Positions 9,218 through 17,453 of a stretch of DNA of 64,000 nt are shown piece by piece. Numbering within the stretch: the stretch's first letter is position 1; each line of letters opens with the position of its first letter. The translations under genes were made by a program, and so were the position numbers. Origin of the DNA: Planctomonas sp. JC2975 (lineage in GTDB: Bacteria > Actinomycetota > Actinomycetes > Actinomycetales > Microbacteriaceae); assembly GCF_012985205.1 (NCBI RefSeq), contig NZ_JABEKS010000001.1, positions 124,001 through 188,000 on the forward strand, in the 5' to 3' direction. A model generated the notes under the pieces. That model was not told the origin of the DNA, did no database searches, and worked only from the letters and a program-made list of their open reading frames with translations.

Positions 9218-9580
9218 GTGGCGAAAGTGAGTCTCGAATCCGAGGAAAGAAGCCAAGAGAGAACCTGGCTGACCGTTCCCGAACTGGTCGATCTGCTGGG
9301 TGTCGGAGTCGGACGCATCCACCGTCTCCTGGAGGACAAACACCTCCTGGGCAGCAGAGTGGATGGCGTCCTCAAGGTGCCGGCCGACTTCATCGCCGGT
9401 GATGAACCGCTGAGTGAACTCCGCGGCACTCTGATCGTGCTCTCGGATGCCGGGTTCAGTGACGAGGAGGCCATGACGTGGCTGCTCGAGACCGAGGAGA
9501 GTCTCGGCACGGCACCCATCGACGCCCTGCGGGCCGGTCGAAAGGCCGAGGTACGGCGCGTGGCTCAGGCTCTGGCCTGA
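9218..9580 (+). CDS. Rv2175c-like winged-helix DNA-binding protein
   Basis: A 120-residue soluble protein with an N-terminal helix-turn-helix (TWLTVPELVDLLGVGVGRIH, excisionase/MerR-like wing) and a C-terminal helical part ending in RRVAQALA. In M. tuberculosis the orthologue Rv2175c is a DNA-binding substrate of PknL, phosphorylated on an N-terminal threonine; here the protein likewise sits divergent from a kinase gene (about 100 bp between starts). The N-terminus is rich in Ser/Glu (SLESEERSQERT), so a threonine or serine there could be a target. Function beyond DNA binding is unknown. The GTG start lacks a good ribosome binding site. It ends about 95 bp before the convergent isoprenyl synthase gene. 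Confidence 0.82.
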   Translation: MAKVSLESEERSQERTWLTVPELVDLLGVGVGRIHRLLEDKHLLGSRVDGVLKVPADFIAGDEPLSELRGTLIVLSDAGFSDEEAMTWLLETEESLGTAPIDALRAGRKAEVRRVAQALA

Positions 9581-9675
9581 CGACCGGTCTTCGCCCGCCG
9601 CCGCGGCCTCTGGTCAGGTCACGCGTCGTGTCGCCGTGCGCCGGGTCCACCTGGGCGTGAACCGGCCATTGACCG

Positions 9676-10776
9676 CTACGCGACTCGGTCGCTGACCGAT
9701 CGAGTGAGGTCCCTGAGCTGGTTCACGGCGGCGTCGGCGAGCGGGGCATCGTCGAGGGCGTGGGTCGCGCGCTGCACGTTCAGCTCGATCATCCGCTCCA
9801 CTTCGGCTGTGGCACCGGAGGAGCTGATGGTGCTCTGCAGCATGCGGATCTGCTCGTCGTTCAGGTCCGGGTCGCCGAGGAGTTCGTCCAGAACGTGCCG
9901 GGCCGACGACGGCATCGCGTTCCGCGCGAGGGCGACGAGCACGGTCCGCTTGCCCTCTCGCAGGTCATCGCCACTCGGCTTCCCCGTGATGTCGGAATCG
10001 CCGAAGACGCCGAGCAGGTCGTCGCGGAGCTGGAACGCGATGCCGAGCGGCAGGCCGAATTCGCGGAGTGTGTCGAGCTGTCCGAGCGTTCCGCCGGCGA
10101 GCAGTCCGCCGAGCACGAGCGGGGACTGCACGCTGTACTTCGCCGACTTGTAGACGATCACGCGTTCGGCACGGGGGAGCAGGTCTTCTTCGCGGCCCGT
10201 GCGCCAGGACCGTTCTTCGAGGATGTCGAGGTACTGACCGGCGATGACCTCGGCGCGCATCCGACCGAACTCCCGTCGCACGCCGTTGGCACGATCGGCG
10301 GGAACGGCCTCGCTCAGGGTCTCGGCGAGCACGTCGTCGCTGAATCCGAGAAGGAGGTCGCCGAGCAGGACAGCGGCCCCCGTGCCGAAATCGGCCGCGG
10401 ACCCGTCCCACCCGTTCTCCTTGTGCAACGCCTCGAAGCGGCGATGCGCTGATGGGGCTCCGCGACGGGTGTCCGAACTGTCGATGATGTCGTCGTGCAC
10501 GAGAGCTGCGGCATGGAACAGCTCCAGCGCCGCTGCCGTCCCGATGACGGAGTCGAGCCGATCGGATTCTCCGGCGTCGCGGGCGTCGTGCACCGCGCGG
10601 TAGCCCCAGTAGCAGAACAGCGCCCTGAATCTCTTGCCGCCACTGAGAAACTGCCGGGAGAAAGCCGCGAGCGGTCCAACCTCAGGGGCGATGGACAAGA
10701 CAATGGACTCGCGCGATTCGAGAAAGCGTCCGATTCGGTCGTCCACGAGGTCGATCAGTCGGTTGCTTTCAGGCAC
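9676..10776 (-). CDS. idsA: polyprenyl (geranylgeranyl-type) diphosphate synthase
   Basis: A 366-residue trans-prenyltransferase that chains isopentenyl diphosphate onto an allylic primer to make C15-C20 or longer precursors for menaquinone, carotenoids or lipid carriers. The first aspartate-rich motif is HDDIIDSSDTRRG and the second QLRDDLLGVFGD; the GGKRFRALF lysine/arginine substrate site is near residue 47. The residues just before the first motif (ELFHAAALVHDD) are bulky histidine and alanines, but chain length cannot be safely predicted. It corresponds in position to idsA2 (Rv2173) of M. tuberculosis. The GTG start at 10776 lies six bases from a -10-like TAGGCT. Confidence 0.9.
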   Translation of the reverse strand: MPESNRLIDLVDDRIGRFLESRESIVLSIAPEVGPLAAFSRQFLSGGKRFRALFCYWGYRAVHDARDAGESDRLDSVIGTAAALELFHAAALVHDDIIDSSDTRRGAPSAHRRFEALHKENGWDGSAADFGTGAAVLLGDLLLGFSDDVLAETLSEAVPADRANGVRREFGRMRAEVIAGQYLDILEERSWRTGREEDLLPRAERVIVYKSAKYSVQSPLVLGGLLAGGTLGQLDTLREFGLPLGIAFQLRDDLLGVFGDSDITGKPSGDDLREGKRTVLVALARNAMPSSARHVLDELLGDPDLNDEQIRMLQSTISSSGATAEVERMIELNVQRATHALDDAPLADAAVNQLRDLTRSVSDRVA

Positions 10777-10788
10777 GTGCCTAGCCTA
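10777..10788 (-). promoter_or_regulatory. -10 element of a candidate leaderless promoter for idsA
   Basis: On the minus strand TAGGCT (10788-10783) precedes the GTG start by 6 bases, leaving no room for a ribosome binding site. Confidence 0.5.
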
Positions 10789-10856
10789 GCTGCGGCAGCA
10801 AGACTAGAATAAGAAGTCACAACATCGTCATTCTCGTAAGCCTGAGGGGGACAAGG

Positions 10857-11240
10857 ATGCCGCTTTCGGAGCACGAGCAGCGCCTCCTCGATGAGATGGA
10901 GCGCAGCCTCTATCAGAACGACGCCGACTTCGTCGCGAAGGTCGGTGGAGCGCGCGTGCGCCCGACCTACCGTGCGGTCGTGCTCGGCATCCTTCTCGCA
11001 GTCATCGGCGTAGGCGTCTTGCTTACGGGGGTGTTCATCCAGCAGATCATCGTGGGGGTTCTCGGCTTCGTGCTGATGCTCGCCGGCGTTCTGCTCGCCA
11101 TCACACCCAGCAGGGCCAAACGCGCTGCGGCTGCAGCCGGTGAGCCGTCGCAGAATCAGCAGCCCGCGAAACCCGCTGAGCCGGGCTTCATGGACAAACT
11201 GAACGAACGGTGGGACAAGCGCCAAGAGGGCGACCACTAG
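10857..11240 (+). CDS. DUF3040 membrane protein
   Basis: A 127-residue protein that opens with the DUF3040 signature MPLSEHEQRLLDEMERSLY, then DADFVAKVG, and carries two adjacent hydrophobic helices (VLGILLAVIGVGVLLTGVF and VGVLGFVLMLAGVLLAI), followed by a charged cytosolic tail ending NERWDKRQEGDH. DUF3040 proteins are widespread in Actinobacteria beside the dcw cluster (Rv2169c in M. tuberculosis); their role is unknown. GAGGGGG lies six bases before the ATG, a strong ribosome binding site. A short inverted repeat (11245-11260) follows the stop codon. Confidence 0.88.
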   Translation: MPLSEHEQRLLDEMERSLYQNDADFVAKVGGARVRPTYRAVVLGILLAVIGVGVLLTGVFIQQIIVGVLGFVLMLAGVLLAITPSRAKRAAAAAGEPSQNQQPAKPAEPGFMDKLNERWDKRQEGDH

Positions 11241-11244
11241 CCGG

Positions 11245-11260
11245 CACCTCTTCAGAGGTG
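11245..11260 (+). terminator. short hairpin after the DUF3040 gene
   Basis: CACCTC-TTCA-GAGGTG forms a perfect 6-bp stem with a 4-base loop five bases after the stop. There is no T-run, so it may be a weak terminator or a 3' stabilising hairpin. Confidence 0.3.
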
Positions 11261-11395
11261 GGTCGGCGTCTCCTGAGGCGTTCGACACTGGGCAAGTCGA
11301 TCGCGCCCGGTCCGGTGGCTGATAGTCGCTGATCGTTGACGGTCGCCCTGTCGGAGACGGCACTCCGGCGGCCTCCGCAACCTCCGTCGGGGTGT

Positions 11396-11510
11396 CACTC
11401 CCTACTTGCTTTCCTCCTTCTCTCGTTCTTCTTCTTCTTTCTCTCCTACTCGGCATTACGACGTCCTCGTCCTCTCTCCCTCGTTCCCTCCTTCCTGCCC
11501 GGCGGCGACT
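11396..11510 (+). other. pyrimidine-rich tract in the 700-bp gap before mraZ
   Basis: Between the DUF3040 stop and the mraZ start (11241-11940) no gene is supported. The striking part is a C/T-rich run; bases 11411-11450 contain only two purines, and the bias continues to about 11510. Small open frames in the rest of the gap have no conserved features. The gap ends in the MraZ boxes. It may encode a long leader RNA or hold distant promoters of the dcw cluster. Confidence 0.5.
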
Positions 11511-11862
11511 CCTCACCAGATCCTCCACGCGATGCGTGCTCTGGTTCCGTCCGCGCAGGGACGGCGTCGACTCACGGTGTTCCGGGTTGGTTCATCCCCT
11601 CATGGGTCCGCGGTTCGAAGCCGCGATCCGTCCGAGGTCGGCGGGTCGGACGTCTCGTAGGCGCGTTCTCGATGCCTGCGCACGCCGAAGCGTGGCTCGC
11701 TGCCGCGTCGTCGAGCTCTTCCGCCAGGAGCTATCCAACGAGGCCGTCTGACACGCGCGCTCGCGCCTCGGTCCGCCCTGGTCCTCCACCGCGCTCCATC
11801 CCCGTACTTCCGCGTCTTTTCGCGCCACGGGGGAGGGGCTTACGCTGTGGATCCGTCATCTT

Positions 11863-11898
11863 TCCACTTCAAGTGGATGGATGTGGAGTAAAGTGGAG
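11863..11898 (+). promoter_or_regulatory. MraZ operator: three TGGAN boxes at 10-bp period plus palindrome
   Basis: TGGAT (11874-11878), TGGAG (11884-11888) and TGGAG (11894-11898) are spaced exactly 10 bp apart, the arrangement of the E. coli MraZ operator (TGGGN repeats with 5-bp spacers). A perfect 7-1-7 palindrome, TCCACTTCAAGTGGA (11863-11877), overlaps the first box, and another TGGAT is at 11848. MraZ encoded 43 bases downstream likely binds here to repress its own operon. Confidence 0.75.
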
Positions 11899-11940
11899 GA
11901 TGTCGCAGGCTCGCGGCGCAGAACGACGGGGGAGGGGCCG

Positions 11941-12372
11941 ATGTTTCTTGGCACCTACGCCCCGAAGCTCGACGAAAAGGGGCGCATCATCCTCCCGGCG
12001 AAGTTCCGTGACGAGTTCGAAGCGGGACTCGTCATGACCAGGGGCCAGGAGCGCTGCGTCTACGTCTTTCCCCGACGCGAGTTCGAGTCGCTGAACGAGA
12101 AGATCCGGCAGGCACCGGTCACGAGCAAGCAGGCTCGCGACTACCTGCGTGTGTTCCTCTCCGGAGCAAGTGACGAGGTCCCCGACAAGCAGCACCGCGT
12201 GACGATCCCTCCGCTTCTGCGGACGTACGCGGGTCTGCAACGGGATCTCACCGTGATCGGTGCAGGCAATCGCGCGGAGATCTGGGATTCCGCCGCGTGG
12301 GATGCCTACCTCGAGGCGAACGAAGCGTCGTTCGCGGAGACCGCCGAGGAGGTGATTCCGGGGCTGTTCTAG
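11941..12372 (+). CDS. mraZ: transcriptional regulator MraZ
   Basis: A 143-residue protein with two AbrB-like half-domains, each carrying the DXXXR motif: [13 protein letters not shown] near residue 10 and [16 protein letters not shown] near residue 82. MraZ forms a ring and binds spaced repeats upstream of the dcw operon, repressing it. The ATG at 11941 is chosen because it opens on [14 protein letters not shown] and is preceded by GGGGGAGGGG; an in-frame ATG 60 bases upstream falls inside the operator boxes. It is the first gene of the dcw cluster, 110 bp ahead of rsmH. Confidence 0.95.
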   Translation: MFLGTYAPKLDEKGRIILPAKFRDEFEAGLVMTRGQERCVYVFPRREFESLNEKIRQAPVTSKQARDYLRVFLSGASDEVPDKQHRVTIPPLLRTYAGLQRDLTVIGAGNRAEIWDSAAWDAYLEANEASFAETAEEVIPGLF

Positions 12373-12481
12373 CGCCTGGCGCCGGACTCCCAGCCACAAC
12401 CCGCACCCTGACTCACCTTCCCCGGTGTCAGGTGGCGTGTGGATGGGGATCCGGCCCCAGGGGCTACAGGCCCCGAGCTCC

Positions 12482-13447
12482 ATGGTCGATTCCAACGATC
12501 CGCGCGACATCCACCTCTCGGTGATGCTCGAGCGTTGCGTCGAGCTGCTGGCGCCTGCCATCGAACAAGACGGCGCGGTGCTCGTCGACGCCACTCTTGG
12601 ACTCGGGGGACACACGGAGGCGTTCCTGCAGCGCTTCCCCGGGCTCACCGTGGTGGGGCTGGACCGCGACCTCGAGGCGATCGACCTCGCGTCGCAGCGA
12701 CTCGAAGCGTTCGGCGACAGGCTGAAAGCGGTGCACACCGTGTACGACGGGATCGCGGATGCCGTGGCATCCGTCGGATACAAGACCGTCGACGCCGTGC
12801 TGTTCGACCTCGGCGTCTCGTCTCTGCAGCTCGACAGGGTGGAGCGCGGCTTCTCCTACTCCAAGGACGCCCCGCTCGACATGCGGATGGATGCCACGAG
12901 TGAACTCACGGCCGAGACGGTGATCGCGGAGTACAGCGAGTACGACCTGCGACGCATCTTCCTCGACTACGGCGAGGAGAAACTCGCGGCTCGGTATGCC
13001 AGAGCCATCGTGCGAGCGCGGGCGGTCACGCCGATCGTGCGGTCGGGACAGCTGGTGGCGATCATCCAGGAGGCGACGCCGGCGGCTGTCCAGCGTACCG
13101 GGCATCCGGCGAAACGCGTCTTCCAGGCCCTGCGCATCGAAGTGAACCACGAGCTCGACGTTCTCGAGCGTGCGATTCCGCGTGCGGTCGATCTGCTGCG
13201 CGTCGGCGGACGGATCGCTGTCATGTCGTTCCAATCGCTGGAGGACCGGATCGTCAAGCGGGCGCTGCAGGCCAAGGCGACATCCACGGCGCCGGCAGGG
13301 CTGCCGGTGGAACTGCCGGAGCACCGGCCGGAACTGAAACTGCTCACCAGGGGGGCCGAGCTGGCCGATGACGAGGAGAGGGCGCGGAATCCGCGTGCGA
13401 TCCCTGTGAGGCTTCGCGCGGCGGAACGTGTCAGGGGGACCACATGA
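12482..13447 (+). CDS. rsmH: 16S rRNA (cytosine(1402)-N4)-methyltransferase
   Basis: A 321-residue SAM-dependent methyltransferase that N4-methylates C1402 in the ribosomal decoding site. [18 protein letters not shown] and the SAM loop [15 protein letters not shown] are followed by [31 protein letters not shown] and [11 protein letters not shown], all family blocks. Start choice is uncertain: an ATG at 12443 has AGGTGG seven bases upstream, but the 13 extra codons include CTA and several GGG triplets, atypical here, and the family normally begins about ten residues before the DIHxxVML block, so 12482 is used. It overlaps ftsL by 4 bp (ATGA). Confidence 0.93.
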   Translation: MVDSNDPRDIHLSVMLERCVELLAPAIEQDGAVLVDATLGLGGHTEAFLQRFPGLTVVGLDRDLEAIDLASQRLEAFGDRLKAVHTVYDGIADAVASVGYKTVDAVLFDLGVSSLQLDRVERGFSYSKDAPLDMRMDATSELTAETVIAEYSEYDLRRIFLDYGEEKLAARYARAIVRARAVTPIVRSGQLVAIIQEATPAAVQRTGHPAKRVFQALRIEVNHELDVLERAIPRAVDLLRVGGRIAVMSFQSLEDRIVKRALQAKATSTAPAGLPVELPEHRPELKLLTRGAELADDEERARNPRAIPVRLRAAERVRGTT

Positions 13448-14091
13448 GCCAGGCGACCGCGTCGCTTCCAGCGACAAGGCGAACTCCGGCCGAGAGCGGT
13501 GCACCCCGTCTCGAGGCGCTGCCACGGGCATCCCGACGATCTCGTCCCAAGCTCTTCTACGCCGCGATCGCGGTGCTGACCGTGATGATCGTCGTCGTCA
13601 CGCAGTTGCTGCTCTCGATCGGCGTCTCGCAGGGCGCCTACAAGATCGAATCGCTGCAGGCGGACAAGGCTCGGCTCGCGCGCCAGTACCAGCAGGCATC
13701 CGAGACCGTCGACGCGTTGTCGTCGCCGCAGAACCTGGCAGCGAACGCCGAGGCACTCGGAATGGTGAACAACGGAACACCGGTCTACCTGCGGCTCTCC
13801 GACGGCGCGTTGATCGGCTCTCCTGCGCCAGCAACCGCCGCCGGTGGTGGTGGCACCGGGCAGCTCGTCGCCAACGCCTTGACGCAGGATCTTCCGCTCG
13901 TCAACGCTCCGAAGACCTCCAAGGGCAAGAACGGTGGGACGAGTGGAACGACCGGCGCTGCAACGACCGGCGCAGCGGGAGCCGCCGATTCGTCGACGGG
14001 ATCGGGCACACCGACCACGGATCAGGCCAAGGCCGATGACTCGCCCGTACCGTGGACGACAGGGGCCATCCCCGCACCTTCGACCCACTGA
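13444..14091 (+). CDS. ftsL: FtsL-like division protein
   Basis: A 215-residue bitopic protein: basic cytosolic head (about 37 residues), one membrane helix ([23 protein letters not shown]), then a short coiled coil ([26 protein letters not shown]) and an [12 protein letters not shown] segment, the arrangement of FtsL. FtsL links FtsB/FtsQ to FtsW-FtsI and helps activate septal synthesis. From about residue 125 on, the C-terminus is an Ala/Gly/Thr/Ser-rich tail without predicted structure, much longer than in E. coli (121 residues in total there). The ATG overlaps the rsmH stop, so translation is probably coupled; ftsI follows 21 bp later. Confidence 0.82.
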   Translation: MSQATASLPATRRTPAESGAPRLEALPRASRRSRPKLFYAAIAVLTVMIVVVTQLLLSIGVSQGAYKIESLQADKARLARQYQQASETVDALSSPQNLAANAEALGMVNNGTPVYLRLSDGALIGSPAPATAAGGGGTGQLVANALTQDLPLVNAPKTSKGKNGGTSGTTGAATTGAAGAADSSTGSGTPTTDQAKADDSPVPWTTGAIPAPSTH

Positions 14092-14112
14092 TCCGCCTGC
14101 GAGGTTTGCCGC

Positions 14113-15894
14113 ATGACGTCCGCGAAGTCACATCGTCGTCGAACGGTCGTGGCGGTCGTGGCAGTGCTCGCCATCGTCGTCGTGTTCGTGGTGCGCCTGG
14201 TCGACGTGCAGGTCGTGCGGGCGGACGCGCTCGACCGCCAGGCCGCTGAGAACCGCGGCAATGTGCAGGAGATCCAGGGCACGAGGGGATCGATCGTGAC
14301 CACCGACGGCACCGTTCTCGCGCGGAGCGTGCTGCGCTACGACTTCATCGCCACACCCAAGTTCACGACCACGAAGTTCGACATGACGGTGGACGGCAAG
14401 ACGTCCAAGGTCACTCTGGATCAGGCGGCGGCGTCGATTGCCGCGATCACAGGGCAGCAGCCGAGCGACATCACCGGGCCGATCGCGTCGGCGCTCGCGA
14501 AGAACAAGGAGTCGATGTACGCGCCGATCGTGAAGAATGTCGACGCCGCGACGTACCAGAAACTCCAGGCACTCAACCTCGACTGGCTCAACGCGACTAG
14601 CCACCAGACGAGGGTCTACCCGAACGGAGCCGTGGCAGGCAACATCCTGGGGTTCCTGAACGGGGAGGGGGTGCCTCAGGCAGGGCTGGAGGACGGCGAG
14701 AACACATGTCTTGCCGGACGGAACGGCGAGGAGACCTACCAGGTCGGTGCCGACGGAGTGACGATCCCGGGCAGTACGAAGGTGCAGAAGGCAGCCAAGA
14801 ACGGCGGCGAACTGGTGACCACCATCGACCCGGACCTGCAGTGGTTCGCGCAGGACCAGCTGGCACAGGTCGTACCGGAGCTGGGCGCTCAATTCGGCAT
14901 GGTCAGCGTGGTCAGCATCAAGGACGCGAAGATCCGGGTCGCGGCCCAGTATCCGTCGGCGGATCCGAACAACCTCGATGCGACTCCCGTCCAGTACTGG
15001 AACGCCATGATGTTCCAGAACCAGTACGAGCCCGGCTCGATCTTCAAGCCGCTGACCGCGGCCGCGCTGATGGACACGGGCAAGGCCACTCCGGACAGCC
15101 ATCTCGTGGTGCCCGACACTCTGACGCCGCAGAAGGGCGTGTACGTTGCCGACAACGAGTACCACCCCGTTCAGCACCTCACGTTGACCGGTGTGCTAAC
15201 GGAGTCGTCGAACGTCGGCATGTCGGAGCTCGGCACGAGCATGGACGACCAACAGCGCTACGAGTTCATGAAGAAGTTCGGCATCGGCAGCAAGACGGCG
15301 GTGAACTTCCCGGGCGAGCTCAGCGGCGAGTTCACGAATCCATCGACGTGGGATGCGCAGACCCGCTACGCGACCACATTCGGGCAGGGTCTCTCGACCA
15401 CGCAGGCCCAGATGCTCAGCGCCTACCAGGCGCTCGCGAACGGTGGTGTGCGCCTTCCGCTCACGCTCATCGACGGCTGCAAGCAGGCGGATGGAACCAT
15501 GACGGACGTCCCCTCGACGAAGGGCGAGCGTGTCGTCTCCGCGAAGACGTCGCAGCAGATCCTCGGCATGCTGGAGAACGTGCTGAAGGGCGGTCCGATC
15601 TCGACGCTGCCCGACACGGAGATCCCGGGTTATCTGGTCGCGGCGAAGACCGGAACCGCGCAGGAGCCGGACGGCAACGGCGGATACCAGAAGAGCTACT
15701 ACGTGTCGGTGATGGGCGTCGCTCCGGTCGACGATCCGCAGTACCTGGTTTCGGTCAACATCGGCTTCCCGACTACGATTACATCGTCCCTGGCGGCTGG
15801 TCCGCTGTTCAAGACGATGATGAGCCAGGTGCTCAAGGCATTTCGGGTTCAGCCGTCGACGGCGCCGGCAGCGAACTATCCCGATACCTATTGA
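14113..15894 (+). CDS. ftsI: peptidoglycan transpeptidase FtsI (class B PBP)
   Basis: A 593-residue class B penicillin-binding protein that cross-links septal peptidoglycan together with FtsW. One N-terminal membrane helix (TVVAVVAVLAIVVVFVVRLVDV) precedes the dimerisation/pedestal region (GNVQEIQGTRGSIVTTDG). The transpeptidase motifs are all present: SXXK as EPGSIFKPLT, SXN as ESSNVGMS and KTG as VAAKTGTAQEP. The length fits actinobacterial PbpB. It is the fourth gene of the dcw cluster; its TGA is next to or overlaps the murE start. Confidence 0.95.
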   Translation: MTSAKSHRRRTVVAVVAVLAIVVVFVVRLVDVQVVRADALDRQAAENRGNVQEIQGTRGSIVTTDGTVLARSVLRYDFIATPKFTTTKFDMTVDGKTSKVTLDQAAASIAAITGQQPSDITGPIASALAKNKESMYAPIVKNVDAATYQKLQALNLDWLNATSHQTRVYPNGAVAGNILGFLNGEGVPQAGLEDGENTCLAGRNGEETYQVGADGVTIPGSTKVQKAAKNGGELVTTIDPDLQWFAQDQLAQVVPELGAQFGMVSVVSIKDAKIRVAAQYPSADPNNLDATPVQYWNAMMFQNQYEPGSIFKPLTAAALMDTGKATPDSHLVVPDTLTPQKGVYVADNEYHPVQHLTLTGVLTESSNVGMSELGTSMDDQQRYEFMKKFGIGSKTAVNFPGELSGEFTNPSTWDAQTRYATTFGQGLSTTQAQMLSAYQALANGGVRLPLTLIDGCKQADGTMTDVPSTKGERVVSAKTSQQILGMLENVLKGGPISTLPDTEIPGYLVAAKTGTAQEPDGNGGYQKSYYVSVMGVAPVDDPQYLVSVNIGFPTTITSSLAAGPLFKTMMSQVLKAFRVQPSTAPAANYPDTY

Positions 15895-15896
15895 AA

Positions 15897-17453
15897 GTGA
15901 GCCACGTGACCGGAACGGGCAGCGCGCTGCTTCGCCCCGAGCATCCCTCCTCCCGGTCGTTGTCGCAGTTGGTGGCCGACTTCGGGTTCGAGACATCCGA
16001 GCGGGTCGACACCGTCGAAGTCAGCGGCGTGACCGTCTCTTCGAGGGCCGTCGAGCCGGGTGATCTCTACGTCGGGCTCCCCGGCGCCCGTGTGCACGGT
16101 GCGTCCTTCGCCGCCGCAGCAGCAGAGGCCGGCGCAACGGCCGTGCTGACGGATCCCGCAGGTGCAGAGCTTGCGGTCGACGCGGGCATCCCGGTCATCG
16201 TCACCGACGCGCCCCGCGCCGTCCTCGGCGACGTCGCGGCCTGGATCTACCGCACGGCCGACAACCCGGCGACCCTGTTCGCGGTGACCGGCACGAACGG
16301 CAAGACCAGCGTGGTGTACATGATCTCGGCGATCCTGGCGCAGCTCGGCGTGCGCGCGGGCCTGAGCTCGACTGCGGAGCGCAGGATCGGCGACGTCGCC
16401 GTGACCAGCTCGCTGACGACCCCTGAGGCGAGCGAGCTGCACGGCCTGCTGGCTCGGATGCGCGAGGCCGAGGTGCGCGCGGCCGCCGTCGAGGTGTCGG
16501 CCCAGGCGCTCAGTCGGCACCGCGTCGACGGGATCGTGTTCGACGTCGTCGGATTCACCAATCTGAGCCACGATCACCTGGACGATTACGCGTCGATGGA
16601 CGAGTACTTCGAGGCGAAGCTCGCGCTGTTCGCGCCCGATCGCGCGCGGCGCGGAGTCGTCACGGTCGACGACGAGTGGGGAAGCAGACTCGCCCAGGAG
16701 TCCCGCATCCCGGTGACGACGCTGTCGGCCGTCGCCGGTGTGGAGACGGATTGGCGACTCGAGCTGGGCGAGCAACGCATCGACAGCACGGAGTTCACGC
16801 TGTCCGGTCCCGACGGACGGTCGGTGACCACGAGCATCCCGATCCTCGGGTCCTTCATGGCGGCGAACGCGGCGCTGGCCATCGTCATGCTCGTCGAGTC
16901 CGGATACGACCTCGAGGCCATCGGGCAGGTGCTGTCGCGTGACGGCGGCATCCAGGCCTACATTCCAGGGCGCGCGGAGCGCGTTTCCGGCGAGAGCGGA
17001 CCCGTCGTCTTCGTTGACTACGGGCACACCCCTGACGCGTTCGAGCGTGCCCTCGCATCGCTCCGCGTGGTCACACCGGGCAAGATCATCATGGTCTTCG
17101 GCGCGGACGGCGACCGCGATGCCACGAAGCGTGCCGACATGGGCGCCATCGCGGCGAGGGGAGCGGATGAGGTCATCATCACGGACTTCCATCCGCGGTT
17201 CGAAGACCCGGCAGCCATCCGCGCCGCACTGATCACCGGTGCGTTGGATGCGGTGCCCGACGCGCACGTCGAAGAGATCGCCGACCAGCGGGCGGCCATC
17301 CGCGCAGCCATCGCGCACGCCGCAGAGGGAGACGTCGTCTTCTACGCCGGACCGGGACACGAGGACTATCAGGAGGTTGCAGGAGTGCACTTGCCCTACT
17401 CGGCACGCGACGATGCGAGGCTCGCCCTGCGTGAAGCGGGGTGGCTGTCGTGA
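15897..17453 (+). CDS. murE: UDP-MurNAc-tripeptide synthetase, non-mDAP-type motif
   Basis: A 518-residue Mur ligase adding the third stem amino acid to UDP-MurNAc-L-Ala-D-Glu. The ATP loop is VTGTNGKTSVVY, the carbamylated lysine lies in FEAKLALF, and LGSFMAANAALAI marks the central domain. The substrate motif that is DNPR in meso-DAP enzymes reads FHPR (17187-17198), and the GKGHE motif reads GPGHE. The family-level expectation for Microbacteriaceae is B-type peptidoglycan without mDAP at position 3, so the enzyme probably adds L-diaminobutyrate, ornithine, lysine or homoserine (inference). Possible starts are TTG 15891, GTG 15897 and GTG 15906; none has a strong ribosome site. It overlaps murF by 4 bp. 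Confidence 0.9.
   Translation: MSHVTGTGSALLRPEHPSSRSLSQLVADFGFETSERVDTVEVSGVTVSSRAVEPGDLYVGLPGARVHGASFAAAAAEAGATAVLTDPAGAELAVDAGIPVIVTDAPRAVLGDVAAWIYRTADNPATLFAVTGTNGKTSVVYMISAILAQLGVRAGLSSTAERRIGDVAVTSSLTTPEASELHGLLARMREAEVRAAAVEVSAQALSRHRVDGIVFDVVGFTNLSHDHLDDYASMDEYFEAKLALFAPDRARRGVVTVDDEWGSRLAQESRIPVTTLSAVAGVETDWRLELGEQRIDSTEFTLSGPDGRSVTTSIPILGSFMAANAALAIVMLVESGYDLEAIGQVLSRDGGIQAYIPGRAERVSGESGPVVFVDYGHTPDAFERALASLRVVTPGKIIMVFGADGDRDATKRADMGAIAARGADEVIITDFHPRFEDPAAIRAALITGALDAVPDAHVEEIADQRAAIRAAIAHAAEGDVVFYAGPGHEDYQEVAGVHLPYSARDDARLALREAGWLS

Noticed and set aside
11605-11630. tRNA-like GGTTCGA sequence before mraZ
   Set aside because: It is part of a small GCGGTTCGAAGCCGC hairpin; no acceptor stem, D-arm or anticodon arm can be built around it.
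11241-11940. RNase P RNA or another structured RNA in the dcw leader
   Set aside because: The conserved RNase P blocks (GAGGAAAGTCC-like 5' segment and the ACAGAAA-type region) are not present.
11336-12037. 233-codon frame over the pyrimidine tract and the beginning of mraZ
   Set aside because: The Phe/Leu/Ser run is produced by the C/T tract, and it overlaps mraZ in another frame without a ribosome site or homologues that I recognise.
14706-15896. Upstream extension of murE running inside ftsI in another frame
   Set aside because: Arg/Gly/Asp-rich shadow of ftsI; murE similarity begins only after 15897.
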